The notes: generated by a model from the sequence alone, not told the origin. A stretch of DNA of 64,000 nucleotides from Cellulosimicrobium cellulans (GCF_016907755.1 NZ_JAFBCN010000001.1:1240001-1304000), one strand, 5' to 3'; positions 25,856 through 36,272 are shown, counted from the first letter of the stretch. Numbers and translations are program-made.

Positions 25856-28800
25856 TGGAGGGCCTGTTCAGCGCGGTCGAGCTGCACGACCCGGCGGCGG
25901 ACCTCGACGCCCGGGCGGGCTTCCGCCTCGAGCGGCTCGAGGTGCTCAACTGGGGCACGTTCGACCAGCGCGTGTGGGCGTTCGACCTCGACGGGCGCAA
26001 CGCGCTCCTCACGGGCGACATCGGGTCGGGCAAGTCGACGATCGTCGACGCGGTGACGACGCTGCTCGTGCCGTCGCACCGGATCTCCTACAACAAGGCA
26101 GCCGGGGCGGGCGCGCGCGAGCGGTCGCTGCGCTCGTACGTCGCGGGGCACTACAAGTCCGAGCGCGACGAGGCCACGGGCACGACGCGCCACGTCGGCC
26201 TGCGCGAGCGCGGCACGTACTCGGTGGTGCTGGGCCGGTTCTCCAACCGCGGGTTCGACCAGGAGGTCACGCTCGCCCAGGTGTTCTGGCTCGCGCCGGG
26301 GCAGTCGGGCCAGCCGGACCGGTTCTTCGTCACGGCCGACCGCCCGCTGACGATCACGGCGGACTTCGCCGGGTTCGGCGGCGACGTGGCGGCGCTGCGG
26401 CGTCGGCTGCGCGAGTCCGGCGCCCAGGTGCGCGACCACTTCCCCGAGTACGGGCGCGACTTCCGTCGCCTGCTCGGCATCCCGTCGGAGCAGGCGATGG
26501 ACCTGTTCCACCAGACCGTGTCCATGAAGTCGGTCGGCGACCTCGGCGAGTTCGTGCGGGAGCACATGCTCGAGCCGTTCGACGCGGACCGGTGGACCGA
26601 CCGGCTCGTCGCGCACTTCGACGACCTCACGAGCGCGCACGACGCCGTCGTGCGGGCCACCGCGCAGATCGAGCGTCTCGCGCCGCTGCTCGCGGACTGC
26701 GACGCGCACGACGCGCTGGGGGAGCGGTCCGCGGCGCTCGTGGCGCGGCGCGACGCCCTGCGCGCGTTCACGGCGTCGCGCCGCGTGGCCGACCTCGACG
26801 GGCTGATCGGCGCGCTCGACGAGCGCGTCGCGGACGGCGAGTCCCGCCGCCAGCGGGTCGGTGACGAGCTGGGGCTCCTCGCGGCCGAGCGGCAGCGGCT
26901 CGAGCTCGAGCGCGCGGGCCACGGCGGCGACCGGCTCGCCGCGATCGAGGGCGAGGTGGCGCGCCGCGAGGTCGAGCGCGCCGCGCGCGAGCGCCGCGTC
27001 GCCCAGCTCGCGGGCTATGCCGCGGCGGCGGGCCTCACGCTCGGCGGCCCGGACGGTGCCGAACCCGGGGTCTCCCCCCAGGGTGAGGGCGTCGTGGGGA
27101 GCGAGCCAGGGTTCGGCGGCGGGGCGGCGGCAGTGGCCGCCGCGCTCGTCGACGCCGAGGCGTTCGCCGCGCTGCGGCGCGCGGCCGACGACGCCGCGGT
27201 GCGCGTGCGCGACGACCTCGCCCGGGCGGAGGAGCGGGTGAGCGAGGTCGCCGCGGAGCTGCGCGCCGTCGAGCAGGAGACCGCCGACGTCAAGGCCGAG
27301 CTCGCGAGCCTCGCCGACCGGCGCTCCAACCTGCCGCGCACCCACCTGGAGGTCCGCGACCGGCTGTGCGCCGGCGTCGGGGTGACCCCGGGCGACCTGC
27401 CGTTCGTGGGCGAGCTGCTCGCGGTGCGCCCCGAGCACGCCGACTGGGAGGGCGCGGCCGAGCGCGTCCTGCGCGGCTTCGCGCTCTCCCTCCTCGTGCC
27501 CGCGGCGCACTACGACGCCGTGTCCGCGTGGGTCGACCGCGAGCACCTGGGCCTGCGTCTCGTGTACCACCGGGTGCCCGCGCGCGTCCCGGCCGCCCGC
27601 CCCGCGCCGCGCGACGACGTCCCGCTGCTCGCCGACCTGCTCGACGTGCGCCGCCTCGACGACGCGCCGTCGCTCACCGCGTGGGTCGAGGCCGAGCTGG
27701 AGCGGCGCGCCGACCACGCGTGCGCGCCCGACCTCGACGCGTTCCGTCGGCTGCCCCGCGCGATCACGCGCGCCGGCCAGGTCAAGCACTCGCCGGACCA
27801 CCACGAGAAGAACGACACGCGCGCCGTCGACGACCGCCGCGGCTACGTCCTCGGGTGGTCCACGCAGGCCAAGATCGACGCCCTGCTGGAGCAGGCGGCC
27901 GAGGTGACCGCCCGGCGCGACGTCGTCGCGCGCCGTCGGGAGGCCGCCGCAGCCGAGCGGTCCGACCTCCAGGCCCGCTCCGCCGCGCTCGGGCGGCTGG
28001 ACGTCTACCGCGACTGGGACGAGCTCGACCGGGGCGCCGAGACGGCGCGCATCGCCGAGCTCGCCGAGGAGAAGCGACGGCTCGAGCAGGCGAGCGACGA
28101 GCTCGGCCGGATCGCGACGCTGCTCGACGACAACGCGCGCCGCCACGACGAGCTCGAGGCCGAGCGCGACCGCGTCGTCGCGACGCTCGGCGCCGACCGG
28201 CACGCGCTCGACGAGGCGCGCTCCGCGCGCGAGCGGGCGCGGGCGGTGCTCGACGGCGCGGGCGAGGTGCTGGACGAGGAGACGACGGCGGCGCTCGCAG
28301 CGGAGTTCGACCGCGAGCTCGCGACGGTCGGCCCGCCCGACGGCGTCGACCGGGACGGCTCCGACCGGGACGGCGCGACCGGCCCGACGCGCGCGGCCGA
28401 CCTGGATGCCGTCGAGAACGCGGTGCGCTCACGGCTCACGGCCGAGGCGGAGCAGGCGCAGCGTGAGCGGGCCGACCTCGGGACCCGCGTCGCGGGCCAG
28501 ATGGCGTCGTTCCGCTCGACGTACCCGGTCGAGACCGCCGAGCTCGACGCGGACGTGCGGTCGGCCGACGGCTACCGCGAGATCCACGACCGGCTCGTGC
28601 GCGACGACCTCCCGCGCTTCGAGGCCGACTTCAAGGCGTACCTCAACACCAACGCGATCCGCGACATCGCGGGCTTCGCGGCCGAGCTCGCCAAGCAGGC
28701 CGACGTCATCCGCGACCGGATCGACACGATCAACGACTCGCTCCGCGCGATCGACTACAACCCGGGCCGGTACATCCGGCTCGAGATGTCGCGCACGCCG

Positions 28801-29517
28801 AACCTGGAGGTGCGCGAGTTCCAGCAGGACCTGCGCGCGTGCACGGACGGCGACGGGATCCTCGCGGAGGACGACCGCGCGCTCGCCGAGGGCGACGGGT
28901 CCGTCGCGGGGGACGCCGACGCGCTGTCGTACTCGGAGGACCGGTTCCTGCGCGTCAAGGCGCTCGTCGAGCGGTTCCGCGGGCGCGAGGGCATGACCGA
29001 CCTCGACGAGGCCTGGCGCCGGCGCGTGACGGACGTCCGCAACTGGTTCGTGCTCTCCGCCTCGGAGCGGTCGCGCGCCGACGACTCCGAGCACGAGCAC
29101 TACTCCGACTCCGGCGGCAAGTCCGGCGGGCAGAAGGAGAAGCTCGCGTACACCGTGCTCGCGGCGTCGCTCGCCTACCAGTTCAAGCTCGACTGGGGCG
29201 CGGTGCGCTCGACGGCGTTCCGGTTCGTCGTCATCGACGAGGCGTTCGGTCGGGGGTCGGACGAGTCCACCCGGTTCGCGCTCGAGCTGTTCCGGCGCCT
29301 GGGGCTGCAGCTCCTCATCGTCACGCCGCTGCAGAAGATCCACGTCATCGAGCCGTACATCTCGGCCGTCGGGTTCGTCGACAACCCGTCGGGGCGGTCG
29401 TCCCGCCTGCGGACCCTGTCGATCGCCGCGTACCGGGACGGCCGCACGGCCGGCGAGGTGCCGCCGTCGGGCACGGACCTCACCGCTGCGCCGGAGCCTG
29501 CGCCCGCCGCGAGGTAG
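25855..29517 (+). CDS. jetC: Wadjet/MksB-like SMC ATPase JetC
   Basis: SMC-type ATPase of 1220 residues. Walker [10 protein letters not shown] near 54-62; long coiled coils (about 260-480 and 680-930) around a hinge-like region (about 490-640); signature motif [11 protein letters not shown] near 1085-1096; Walker [14 protein letters not shown] near 1123-1135. It therefore has all parts of a working ATPase head. The first coiled coil is broken by a Gly/Pro-rich insert ([15 protein letters not shown], near 402-425). In JetABCD systems this motor extrudes DNA loops and presents circular plasmids to the JetD nuclease. No jetD gene follows: the next gene is a TetR on the other strand. Confidence 0.95.
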   Translation: MEGLFSAVELHDPAADLDARAGFRLERLEVLNWGTFDQRVWAFDLDGRNALLTGDIGSGKSTIVDAVTTLLVPSHRISYNKAAGAGARERSLRSYVAGHYKSERDEATGTTRHVGLRERGTYSVVLGRFSNRGFDQEVTLAQVFWLAPGQSGQPDRFFVTADRPLTITADFAGFGGDVAALRRRLRESGAQVRDHFPEYGRDFRRLLGIPSEQAMDLFHQTVSMKSVGDLGEFVREHMLEPFDADRWTDRLVAHFDDLTSAHDAVVRATAQIERLAPLLADCDAHDALGERSAALVARRDALRAFTASRRVADLDGLIGALDERVADGESRRQRVGDELGLLAAERQRLELERAGHGGDRLAAIEGEVARREVERAARERRVAQLAGYAAAAGLTLGGPDGAEPGVSPQGEGVVGSEPGFGGGAAAVAAALVDAEAFAALRRAADDAAVRVRDDLARAEERVSEVAAELRAVEQETADVKAELASLADRRSNLPRTHLEVRDRLCAGVGVTPGDLPFVGELLAVRPEHADWEGAAERVLRGFALSLLVPAAHYDAVSAWVDREHLGLRLVYHRVPARVPAARPAPRDDVPLLADLLDVRRLDDAPSLTAWVEAELERRADHACAPDLDAFRRLPRAITRAGQVKHSPDHHEKNDTRAVDDRRGYVLGWSTQAKIDALLEQAAEVTARRDVVARRREAAAAERSDLQARSAALGRLDVYRDWDELDRGAETARIAELAEEKRRLEQASDELGRIATLLDDNARRHDELEAERDRVVATLGADRHALDEARSARERARAVLDGAGEVLDEETTAALAAEFDRELATVGPPDGVDRDGSDRDGATGPTRAADLDAVENAVRSRLTAEAEQAQRERADLGTRVAGQMASFRSTYPVETAELDADVRSADGYREIHDRLVRDDLPRFEADFKAYLNTNAIRDIAGFAAELAKQADVIRDRIDTINDSLRAIDYNPGRYIRLEMSRTPNLEVREFQQDLRACTDGDGILAEDDRALAEGDGSVAGDADALSYSEDRFLRVKALVERFRGREGMTDLDEAWRRRVTDVRNWFVLSASERSRADDSEHEHYSDSGGKSGGQKEKLAYTVLAASLAYQFKLDWGAVRSTAFRFVVIDEAFGRGSDESTRFALELFRRLGLQLLIVTPLQKIHVIEPYISAVGFVDNPSGRSSRLRTLSIAAYRDGRTAGEVPPSGTDLTAAPEPAPAAR

Positions 29518-29574
29518 GGTCGCGGGCCAGGCTTCTCCCACGGCGGGTCGGGCTGGTGCCCGACGGCGGTCCCG

Positions 29575-30294
29575 TCAGCCGAGCGGTCGCGGTCGCCGGG
29601 CACCGGCGAGGGTCGAGGCGAGGATCGCCTCGATCGCGAACGCGGTGGACTCGGCGAGGTCCACGGCGTCGGGGTCGAGGAGCCACTGGATCTGGAGGCC
29701 GTCCATCGCGCCGATGATCGTGGACGCGGCGAGGTCGAGCGCGGCGTCGGTGAGCTCGTAGTCCGTCTCGGTGTCGCCCGCGGCGCGGCGCTCCTCGATC
29801 ACCTCGCGCAGCGCGCCCGCGATGTCGGCGCGCAGCCCGGTGAAGCGCTCGGTGACCCAGGCGCTGGCCGGGTGGCCGTCGGTGACGGCCTCGCCCGTGA
29901 GCACGGTGTAGGCCTGGACGATACCGGGCCGCTCCGCGTTGATCGCGGCGGTCTTGACGAGGTGCCGGAAGAGGTCGAGCCCGCCGGGGATGTGCTGCCC
30001 CTCGAGGTGCTCGACGTCGACGCGGTCCCGGAACTCCAGCACCTCGGTCAGCAGCCGGTCCTTGGAGCCGAAGTGGTGCAGCACCCCGGCGTGGGTGATG
30101 CCGACCTGCTCGGCGACCTCGGCGAGCGAGCCCTGGTGGTAGCCCTTGGAACCGAACACGCGCATGGCTGCGCGCAGGATCTCCTCGCGGCGCTCGAGCG
30201 TCGCCGGGCGCGTGCGGCGGGGGCGGGGCGTCCGTGCGGGGGCGGCGTCGGTGGCGCTCCGCGCGGGGGTGGCGTCGGTCATGACGGTAACCAT
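29575..30294 (-). CDS. TetR/AcrR family regulator (BetI-like C-terminal domain)
   Basis: Regulator of 239 residues, paralogous to the one at 18853-19512. HTH GYHQGSLAEVAEQVGITHAG (about 64-84), then LHHFGSKDRLL; C-terminal signatures AERPGIVQAYTVLTGE, VTDGHPASAW and MDGLQIQWLLDPD. The N-terminus is a Ala/Pro/Arg-rich tail. The ATG at 30294 is chosen for AGAGGG eight bases upstream; an ATG at 30282 is possible. The near-palindrome at 30313-30330 between it and the divergent binding-protein gene is its probable operator. Gene pair and operator suggest control of solute uptake. Confidence 0.9.
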   Translation of the reverse strand: MVTVMTDATPARSATDAAPARTPRPRRTRPATLERREEILRAAMRVFGSKGYHQGSLAEVAEQVGITHAGVLHHFGSKDRLLTEVLEFRDRVDVEHLEGQHIPGGLDLFRHLVKTAAINAERPGIVQAYTVLTGEAVTDGHPASAWVTERFTGLRADIAGALREVIEERRAAGDTETDYELTDAALDLAASTIIGAMDGLQIQWLLDPDAVDLAESTAFAIEAILASTLAGARRPRPLG

Positions 30295-30312
30295 ACTGTG
30301 ACCCTCTGTCTC

Positions 30313-30330
30313 TTACTGACGGGTAAGTAA
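30313..30330. promoter_or_regulatory. Candidate TetR operator
   Basis: TTACTGACGGGTAAGTAA: outer TTACT and AGTAA are complementary around an 8-base centre. It lies 18 bases upstream of the TetR start and about 90 bases before the divergent binding-protein gene. A 14-of-18 match lies upstream of the GH3 gene (13756-13773). Confidence 0.6.
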
Positions 30331-30419
30331 TGTGTGGTTGAATCGCCTCCGGAATGGCGTCGAGGGCGACGGAGCGCCCGGCGTCGCCGCAGATCACGGA
30401 CTCGCTGAGGAGCCCCCGC

Positions 30420-32135
30420 GTGACCACTCGCACCGTCGCCCGCCGAACCGTCCGCGCCGCGGCGCGTCGCGCGGCCGTCGTCGCCTCCATCACCGTCCCC
30501 GCCGTGCTCGTCGCCTCCGCCTGCGGCCTCGTGAGCCCGGCCCAGGAGCCGACGCCCGAGGCGGTCTCGCCCGTGCTGACGATCGGGATGCCCAACTCGG
30601 TGGACGAGGAGGACAACAACCCCTTCGACAGCGGGTCCGCCGCGCAGAAGCTCGGGTACGCGAACGTCCTCTACGAGCCGCTCGCGCAGGTCAACCTCGT
30701 CGACCCCGCCCAGGACCCGACCCCCTGGCTCGCGAGCGCCTGGTCCTGGGACGCGGGCTACACGGAGCTGCGGGTCACGGTGCGCGAGGGCGTGCTCTGG
30801 TCCGACGGCGAACCCCTCACGCCCGACGACGTCGCCTTCACGTTCACGCTCCGCAAGGACGACCCCGCGCTCAACCCCGACCTCCTCCCGTACGAGGACG
30901 TGCGTGTCGAGGGTCGCGACGTCGTCGTGACGTTCGGGAGCGGCCAGTACGTCAACCGCACGAAGGCGATCAACACGTTCGTCGTGCCCGAGCACGTGTG
31001 GGCCGACCGTCCCGTCGAGACCCTCCTCGACGACCCGGACGTCGACCCCGTCGGCACGGGCCCGTACGTCCTGGAGGAGTTCGCGCCCGACGGCGTCACC
31101 CTCGTCGCTCGGGACGACTACTGGGGCGGGCCCCTCGCCGTCCCCGAGCTGCGGTACGTCGCGTACCCGGACAACGACTCGCTCACCGCGGCGTACGTGA
31201 GCGGCGAGGTGCAGTGGGGCTGGGCGTACATCCCCGGCTACGAGACGGTCTACCTCGCCGCCGACCCCGACCACCTCCACCAGTTCGCCCCGACCGGCCT
31301 GGCGATCGACGCGCTCTTCCTCAACACGCAGGTGCCGCCGTTCGACGACGTCGCCGTGCGGCGTGCGCTGAACGGCGTGCTCGACCGTGACAGCATCTCG
31401 AACTACGCCACCTCCGGCGTCTGGCCCGCGCTGCGCAACGCGACCGGGCTACCGCTGCCGGCCGGCGAGCCGTTCGTCGGCGCCGAGCTCGCCGACCGGG
31501 TCCTCGCGGTCGACGTTCCCGCAGCCGCCGCGATCCTCGAGGACGCGGGCTACGAGCTGGTGGACGGCGTCCTGCACGACCAGGACGGCGCTCCCGTCAC
31601 GTTCACACTGACGAACCCCTCCGGGTGGACCGACTACATGTGGGAGCTCGAGGCGGTCAAGGAGGCGGCCGCGCGGCTCGGCATCGTCGCGACCGTCGAG
31701 GGGCAGGACGAGGCCGAGTGGTTCGACAAGATCGGCAAGGGCGACTTCCAGGCGTCGATGCACTGGACCGACGGCGGCGCGACGCCCTGGGACACGTACT
31801 CCAGCCAGATGAACGGTGCCCACCTGCGCCCGCTCGGCACCAGCGCCGACCAGAACTTCGGCCGGTTCCAGGACGCGGACGCGGATGCCGCGTTCCTCAC
31901 CTACGCGTCCTCCACCGACGAGGCGGAGCGCGCCGCGGCGCTGGCCACGATCCAGCACGTCTACGTGGACCAGGTCCCCGCGATCCCGCTCCTCGGCCGG
32001 CCGACGGCCGCCCAGTACTCGACCGTCGCGTACACCGGGTTCCCGTCGGACGCCGACCCGTACGCGTCGCCGCAGCCGACCAGCCCGGCGGCGTCTCTCA
32101 TCCTCACGCGGCTCGTGCCGAGCGCGGGGGAGTAG
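30420..32135 (+). CDS. ABC transporter substrate-binding lipoprotein, family 5 (oligopeptide/oligosaccharide type)
   Basis: Extracellular solute-binding protein of 571 residues. Basic N-terminus, hydrophobic segment and lipobox LVASAC with the Cys near residue 38, then a cluster C fold: LTIGMPNSVDEEDNNPF, GVLWSDGEPLTPDDVAFTF near 130 and VRRALNGVLDRDSIS near 315 are typical of family 5. The GTG at 30420 has GAGGAG at good spacing. Members bind peptides, nickel or cello-/manno-oligosaccharides. No permease or ATPase gene is adjacent, so it must use partners encoded elsewhere. It is divergent from a TetR with a shared operator-like site. Ligand is unknown. Confidence 0.9.
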   Translation: MTTRTVARRTVRAAARRAAVVASITVPAVLVASACGLVSPAQEPTPEAVSPVLTIGMPNSVDEEDNNPFDSGSAAQKLGYANVLYEPLAQVNLVDPAQDPTPWLASAWSWDAGYTELRVTVREGVLWSDGEPLTPDDVAFTFTLRKDDPALNPDLLPYEDVRVEGRDVVVTFGSGQYVNRTKAINTFVVPEHVWADRPVETLLDDPDVDPVGTGPYVLEEFAPDGVTLVARDDYWGGPLAVPELRYVAYPDNDSLTAAYVSGEVQWGWAYIPGYETVYLAADPDHLHQFAPTGLAIDALFLNTQVPPFDDVAVRRALNGVLDRDSISNYATSGVWPALRNATGLPLPAGEPFVGAELADRVLAVDVPAAAAILEDAGYELVDGVLHDQDGAPVTFTLTNPSGWTDYMWELEAVKEAAARLGIVATVEGQDEAEWFDKIGKGDFQASMHWTDGGATPWDTYSSQMNGAHLRPLGTSADQNFGRFQDADADAAFLTYASSTDEAERAAALATIQHVYVDQVPAIPLLGRPTAAQYSTVAYTGFPSDADPYASPQPTSPAASLILTRLVPSAGE

Positions 32136-32201
32136 CGCGCGCCCGGAGCCTCTTCCCGCCGTCTTCTCCGAACGCACACACGCGTCCTCTACGGTGGAGG
32201 G

Positions 32202-33296
32202 ATGCCTGCCGACCACGCCCCGACCCGGCCGCTGCCGACCAGCGGCGGGACGGGTACGCGACCGCTCCCGGCGACGCCGCCGGTGCTGCCGCCCGCGCGC
32301 TCCGGCGCCCCGTACCAGCCGGTCGCAGCGCCCCCTCCGGCCCCGTACCCGCCGGGGGGTCCGTACCCGCCCGGGGCGTCGTACCCGCCGACGCCGCAGC
32401 CCGCGCCCCGCCGTCCCCCGGCCGTCGAGGCGGACGGACCGAGCACCGCGTCGCGGGTCGTCGCCGCCGTCGTCGCGGTGCTCGCCGTCGCCTGCGCGTG
32501 GCTCGTGTGGCGGTTCTTCGTCGACACCTTCGCGGGGCAGATGCTCGAGCGCGCGGCGTTCGACGGTGCCGTCACCGGCCAGGGCGAGCTCTGGACGGTG
32601 GCGGAGCCGGTCCTGGACACGGTCTCCGTCGCGTTCGTCGTCGGCGGGCTCGGCGCGGCCATGGGCATCGCGCTCCTGCGTCGCCGCTGGGGCCTCGCCG
32701 TGCAGGTCGCGTTCCTCGTCGTGGGGGCGAACGTCACGACGCAGCTCGTCAAGCACTCGCTCCTCGGCCGCGAGGAGCTGATCGGCGGCTGGCACTGGGA
32801 GAACTCCTTGCCCAGCGGTCACACCACGGTCGCCGGGTCGGTCGCCGCGGCCCTGCTGCTCGTCGTGCCGCGCGCGGCGCGTCCTCTCGTGGCGGTCCTC
32901 GGCGGCGCGTACACGGCCGCGACCGGGGTCTCGACCCTCGTCGGGCAGTGGCACCGGCCGAGCGACGTCGTCGCCGCGGTCCTCGTCGTCCTCGCGTGGG
33001 CGGCGCTCGTGTGCGCCTTCACGCCGCGGTCGGCCCTCGACCCGGGCGCCGGCTCGTCGCCGGGCTCGACGGTCATGGCCGTCCTCCTCCTGCTCGGAGC
33101 CGCGGCGGCCGGTGTGGCGGCGGCGCTCGCGCTGCGGGCGACGCCCGCGACGTGGGACACGACGGCCGCGCAGGAGGTCACCGCGTACGCCGGCGGGGTG
33201 GCGGGCGTGCTCGCGGTGACCGCCGCGGCGTTCGCCGTCCTGCTCCTCGTCCGGCAGTCCACGGCTCGCCCGGACGTGCACGCCGTTCGGGGGTAG
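32202..33296 (+). CDS. PAP2-family membrane phosphatase
   Basis: Protein of 364 residues: a Pro/Gly/Tyr-rich cytoplasmic N-terminus (about 15-85), then about six membrane segments. Phosphatase motifs are KHSLLGREE near 184 (C1, partial), PSGHTT near 204 (C2) and GQWHRPSDVV near 248 (C3, with the nucleophile-type His and Asp). Such enzymes dephosphorylate lipid phosphates such as undecaprenyl pyrophosphate or phosphatidic acid on the outer face of the membrane. ATG at 32202. It stands between the binding-protein gene and topA in the same direction with independent spacing. Confidence 0.88.
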   Translation: MPADHAPTRPLPTSGGTGTRPLPATPPVLPPARSGAPYQPVAAPPPAPYPPGGPYPPGASYPPTPQPAPRRPPAVEADGPSTASRVVAAVVAVLAVACAWLVWRFFVDTFAGQMLERAAFDGAVTGQGELWTVAEPVLDTVSVAFVVGGLGAAMGIALLRRRWGLAVQVAFLVVGANVTTQLVKHSLLGREELIGGWHWENSLPSGHTTVAGSVAAALLLVVPRAARPLVAVLGGAYTAATGVSTLVGQWHRPSDVVAAVLVVLAWAALVCAFTPRSALDPGAGSSPGSTVMAVLLLLGAAAAGVAAALALRATPATWDTTAAQEVTAYAGGVAGVLAVTAAAFAVLLLVRQSTARPDVHAVRG

Positions 33297-33340
33297 GGTG
33301 CGGCTGGCGCGACGGGAGTAACGTCGTAGGCTGCCACGGC

Positions 33341-33360
33341 GGACGACCGGACGGTCGTCC
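33341..33360 (+). terminator. Short hairpin after the PAP2 gene
   Basis: GGACGACC-GGAC-GGTCGTCC, 8 base pairs with a 4-base loop, 45 bases after the PAP2 stop and 100 bases before topA. Confidence 0.45.
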
Positions 33361-33459
33361 CTGGGCGCCGCGGCGCAGCGCGCCCGGGGCGCGGCCCGGC
33401 CGCCGTCGGGCACGAACGCCCCGCCACTGACACGTACGCACGGACGAAAGCAGGATCGG

Positions 33460-36222
33460 ATGCCACGCAAGCTCGTGATCGTCGAGTCGCCCGCCAAGGC
33501 TCGCAAGATCCAGGGCTACCTCGGCGACGACTACGAGGTCGAGGCGAGCGTCGGGCACATCCGCGACCTCCCGCAGCCGTCCGAGCTGCCCGCGGACATG
33601 AAGAAGGGCCCGTACGGGAAGTTCGCGGTCGACGTCGACCACGGCTTCGACCCGTACTACGAGGTCTACGCGGACAAGAAGAAGAAGGTCGCCGAGCTCA
33701 AGCGCGCGCTCAAGGACGCCGACGAGCTCTACCTCGCCACGGATGAGGACCGCGAGGGCGAGGCCATCGCCTGGCACCTCCTCGAGGCGCTCAAGCCCAA
33801 GGTCCCGGTCAAGCGCATGGTGTTCCACGAGATCACGCGCGAGGCCATCCAGCGGGCGCTGCAGAACACGCGCGACCTCGACGAGCACCTCGTCGACGCG
33901 CAGGAGACGCGCCGCATCCTCGACCGCCTCTACGGCTACGAGGTCTCGCCGGTGCTGTGGCGCAAGATCGCCCAGGGGCTCTCGGCCGGCCGTGTCCAGT
34001 CGGTCGCGACCCGCCTCGTGGTCGAGCGCGAGCGCGAGCGCATGGCGTTCGTCGCGGCCGAGTACTGGGACGTCACGGGCACGTTCGAGCACGCGGACGC
34101 GTCCGCCGCCGACGCCGGGAAGGCGTTCGGCGCCCGGCTCGTGCAGGTCGGCGACGCGCGCGTCGCGTCGGGCCGCGACTTCGACGACCGGGGCCAGCTC
34201 AAGGCGGCCGCGGTGCGCGACGGCGTCGCGCACCTCGACGAGGCGACGGCCCGCGCCGTCGTGGCGGGCCTCGCGGACGCTGCCTTCGCCGTGCGCTCCC
34301 TCGACACCAAGCCGTACACGCGCCGCCCGGCGGCGCCGTTCACGACGTCGACCCTCCAGCAGGAGGCGAGCCGCAAGCTCCGCATGTCGTCGCGCCAGGC
34401 GATGCGGACCGCGCAGTCGTTGTACGAGAACGGTTACATCACCTACATGCGTACGGACTCGCCGTCGCTCTCGGCCGAGGCCACGACCGCGGCCCGGCGC
34501 CAGGCCGCCGAGCTCTACGGACCCGAGTTCGTGCCCGAGAAGCCGCGCGTCTACACCGCGAAGAACCAGGGCGCCCAGGAGGCGCACGAGGCGATCCGTC
34601 CTGCGGGGGACTCGTTCCGCACGCCCGCGCAGGTCAAGCGCGAGCTGAGCGACGACCAGTTCAAGCTCTACGAGCTCGTCTGGAAGCGCACGGTCGCGTC
34701 GCAGATGGCCGACGCCAAGGGCTCGACGGCGTCCGTCCGCCTCGGCGCGACGCTGTCCGCGGCCGCGGGGGACGTCGCGGGTCGCGACGCCGTCTTCGCC
34801 GCGTCCGGCACCGTCATCACGTTCCGCGGCTTCCTCGCCGCGTACGAGGAGAGCTCGGACGTCGACCGGTACGCCGAGGACGCGCCCGTCGTCGGGACCA
34901 AGGGCGACGACGACGCGCGCCTGCCGCAGATGGCCGAGGGCGACCCGCTGCGCGGGGAGGACCTCACGGCCGACGGGCACTCGACGTCGGCCCCGCCCCG
35001 CTACACCGAGGCGAGCCTGGTCAAGGCGCTCGAGGAGCTCGGCATCGGGCGGCCCTCGACCTACGCGTCGACGATCTCGACCATCCAGGACCGCGGGTAC
35101 GTGCTGTCGCGCGGCCAGGCGCTCGTGCCGAGCTGGCTCGCGTTCGCCGTCGTGCGGCTGCTCGAGGAGCACTTCGACCGGCTCGTCGACTACGACTTCA
35201 CCGCGCGCATGGAGGCCGACCTCGACGAGATCGCGGCGGGCCGCCGCGACCGCGTCGCGTGGCTCACGGAGTTCTACTTCGGCGACGCCGCGAAGGGGGA
35301 GGACGCCGAGGGCCTGCGCGACCTCGTCGCGAACCTCGGCGACATCGACGCGCGCGGCATCAACTCGGTGCCGATCGGGGAGGGCATCCAGCTCCGTGTC
35401 GGGCGCTACGGGCCCTACGTGGAGGACCTCTCCGTCCCCGTCAAGGAGGGCGAGAACCCGCCGCGTGCGTCCGTGCCCGACGACGTCGCCCCCGACGAGC
35501 TGACCGTCGCCAAGGCGCGCGAGCTCCTCGCGGCCGGCGCCGACGACGGCAAGGTGCTGGGCACCGACCCCGTCTCGGGCAACGAGGTCGTCGCGAAGGC
35601 GGGCCGCTACGGCCCGTACGTCACCGAGGTGCTCGACCTCCCGCCGATCGACACGAGCCTCTCGGCCGCCGCGCAGAAGAAGGCCAAGGCCGCGCAGCCC
35701 AAGCCGCGCACGGCGTCGCTGCTCAAGACGCAGTCGCTCGACACGATCACGATCGACGACGCGCTGCGCCTGCTGTCGCTGCCGCGCGTCGTCGGGACGG
35801 ACCCGGAGTCGGGCGAGGAGATCACGGCGCAGAACGGCCGCTACGGGCCCTACCTCAAGAAGGGCACCGACTCGCGCTCGCTGCCCGACGAGGAGTCGAT
35901 GTTCACCGTCACCCTCGACGAGGCGATCGAGCTCTACAAGCAGCCCAAGCGCGGCCGCGGCCAGCGCGCCGCGACCCCGCCGCTGCGCGAGCTCGGCGAC
36001 GACCCGAACAGCGGCAAGCCGATCGTCGTCAAGGACGGCCGCTTCGGCGCGTACGTCACCGACGGCGAGACGAACCGCACCCTCCCGCGCGACGTCACGC
36101 CCGAGTCGATCACTCCCGAGGCCGCGATCGAGCTCCTCGCCGAGAAGCGCGCCCAGGGCCCGGCCAAGAAGCGCACCACGGCCCGCAAGCCCGCCGCCAA
36201 GAAGGCCCCGGCCAAGAAGTAG
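33460..36222 (+). CDS. topA: DNA topoisomerase I (type IA)
   Basis: Relaxes negatively supercoiled DNA; 920 residues, normal for actinobacteria. The Toprim domain begins KLVIVESPAKARKI and has DEDREGE near 95-101; SAGRVQSVATRLV is the domain after it; the catalytic Tyr329 is in GYITYMRTDS. The C-terminus lacks zinc fingers and instead has several Toprim-C type repeats (GRYGPYV at about 648, 710 and 790, GRFGAYV near 862) and ends in a Lys/Ala-rich tail, the DNA-binding arrangement known from mycobacterial and streptomycete enzymes. ATG at 33460. Confidence 0.98.
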   Translation: MPRKLVIVESPAKARKIQGYLGDDYEVEASVGHIRDLPQPSELPADMKKGPYGKFAVDVDHGFDPYYEVYADKKKKVAELKRALKDADELYLATDEDREGEAIAWHLLEALKPKVPVKRMVFHEITREAIQRALQNTRDLDEHLVDAQETRRILDRLYGYEVSPVLWRKIAQGLSAGRVQSVATRLVVERERERMAFVAAEYWDVTGTFEHADASAADAGKAFGARLVQVGDARVASGRDFDDRGQLKAAAVRDGVAHLDEATARAVVAGLADAAFAVRSLDTKPYTRRPAAPFTTSTLQQEASRKLRMSSRQAMRTAQSLYENGYITYMRTDSPSLSAEATTAARRQAAELYGPEFVPEKPRVYTAKNQGAQEAHEAIRPAGDSFRTPAQVKRELSDDQFKLYELVWKRTVASQMADAKGSTASVRLGATLSAAAGDVAGRDAVFAASGTVITFRGFLAAYEESSDVDRYAEDAPVVGTKGDDDARLPQMAEGDPLRGEDLTADGHSTSAPPRYTEASLVKALEELGIGRPSTYASTISTIQDRGYVLSRGQALVPSWLAFAVVRLLEEHFDRLVDYDFTARMEADLDEIAAGRRDRVAWLTEFYFGDAAKGEDAEGLRDLVANLGDIDARGINSVPIGEGIQLRVGRYGPYVEDLSVPVKEGENPPRASVPDDVAPDELTVAKARELLAAGADDGKVLGTDPVSGNEVVAKAGRYGPYVTEVLDLPPIDTSLSAAAQKKAKAAQPKPRTASLLKTQSLDTITIDDALRLLSLPRVVGTDPESGEEITAQNGRYGPYLKKGTDSRSLPDEESMFTVTLDEAIELYKQPKRGRGQRAATPPLRELGDDPNSGKPIVVKDGRFGAYVTDGETNRTLPRDVTPESITPEAAIELLAEKRAQGPAKKRTTARKPAAKKAPAKK

Positions 36223-36272
36223 CCGCCCGAGGTAGAGGTGTGGTCGGGTTTCGGGCCCGCGTGGTCGGGTCC

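Noticed and set aside
29518-29574. Hidden jetD downstream of jetC
   Set aside because: Only 57 bases separate jetC from the end of the opposing TetR gene, and no DUF3322/DUF2220-like sequence is seen in any frame nearby.
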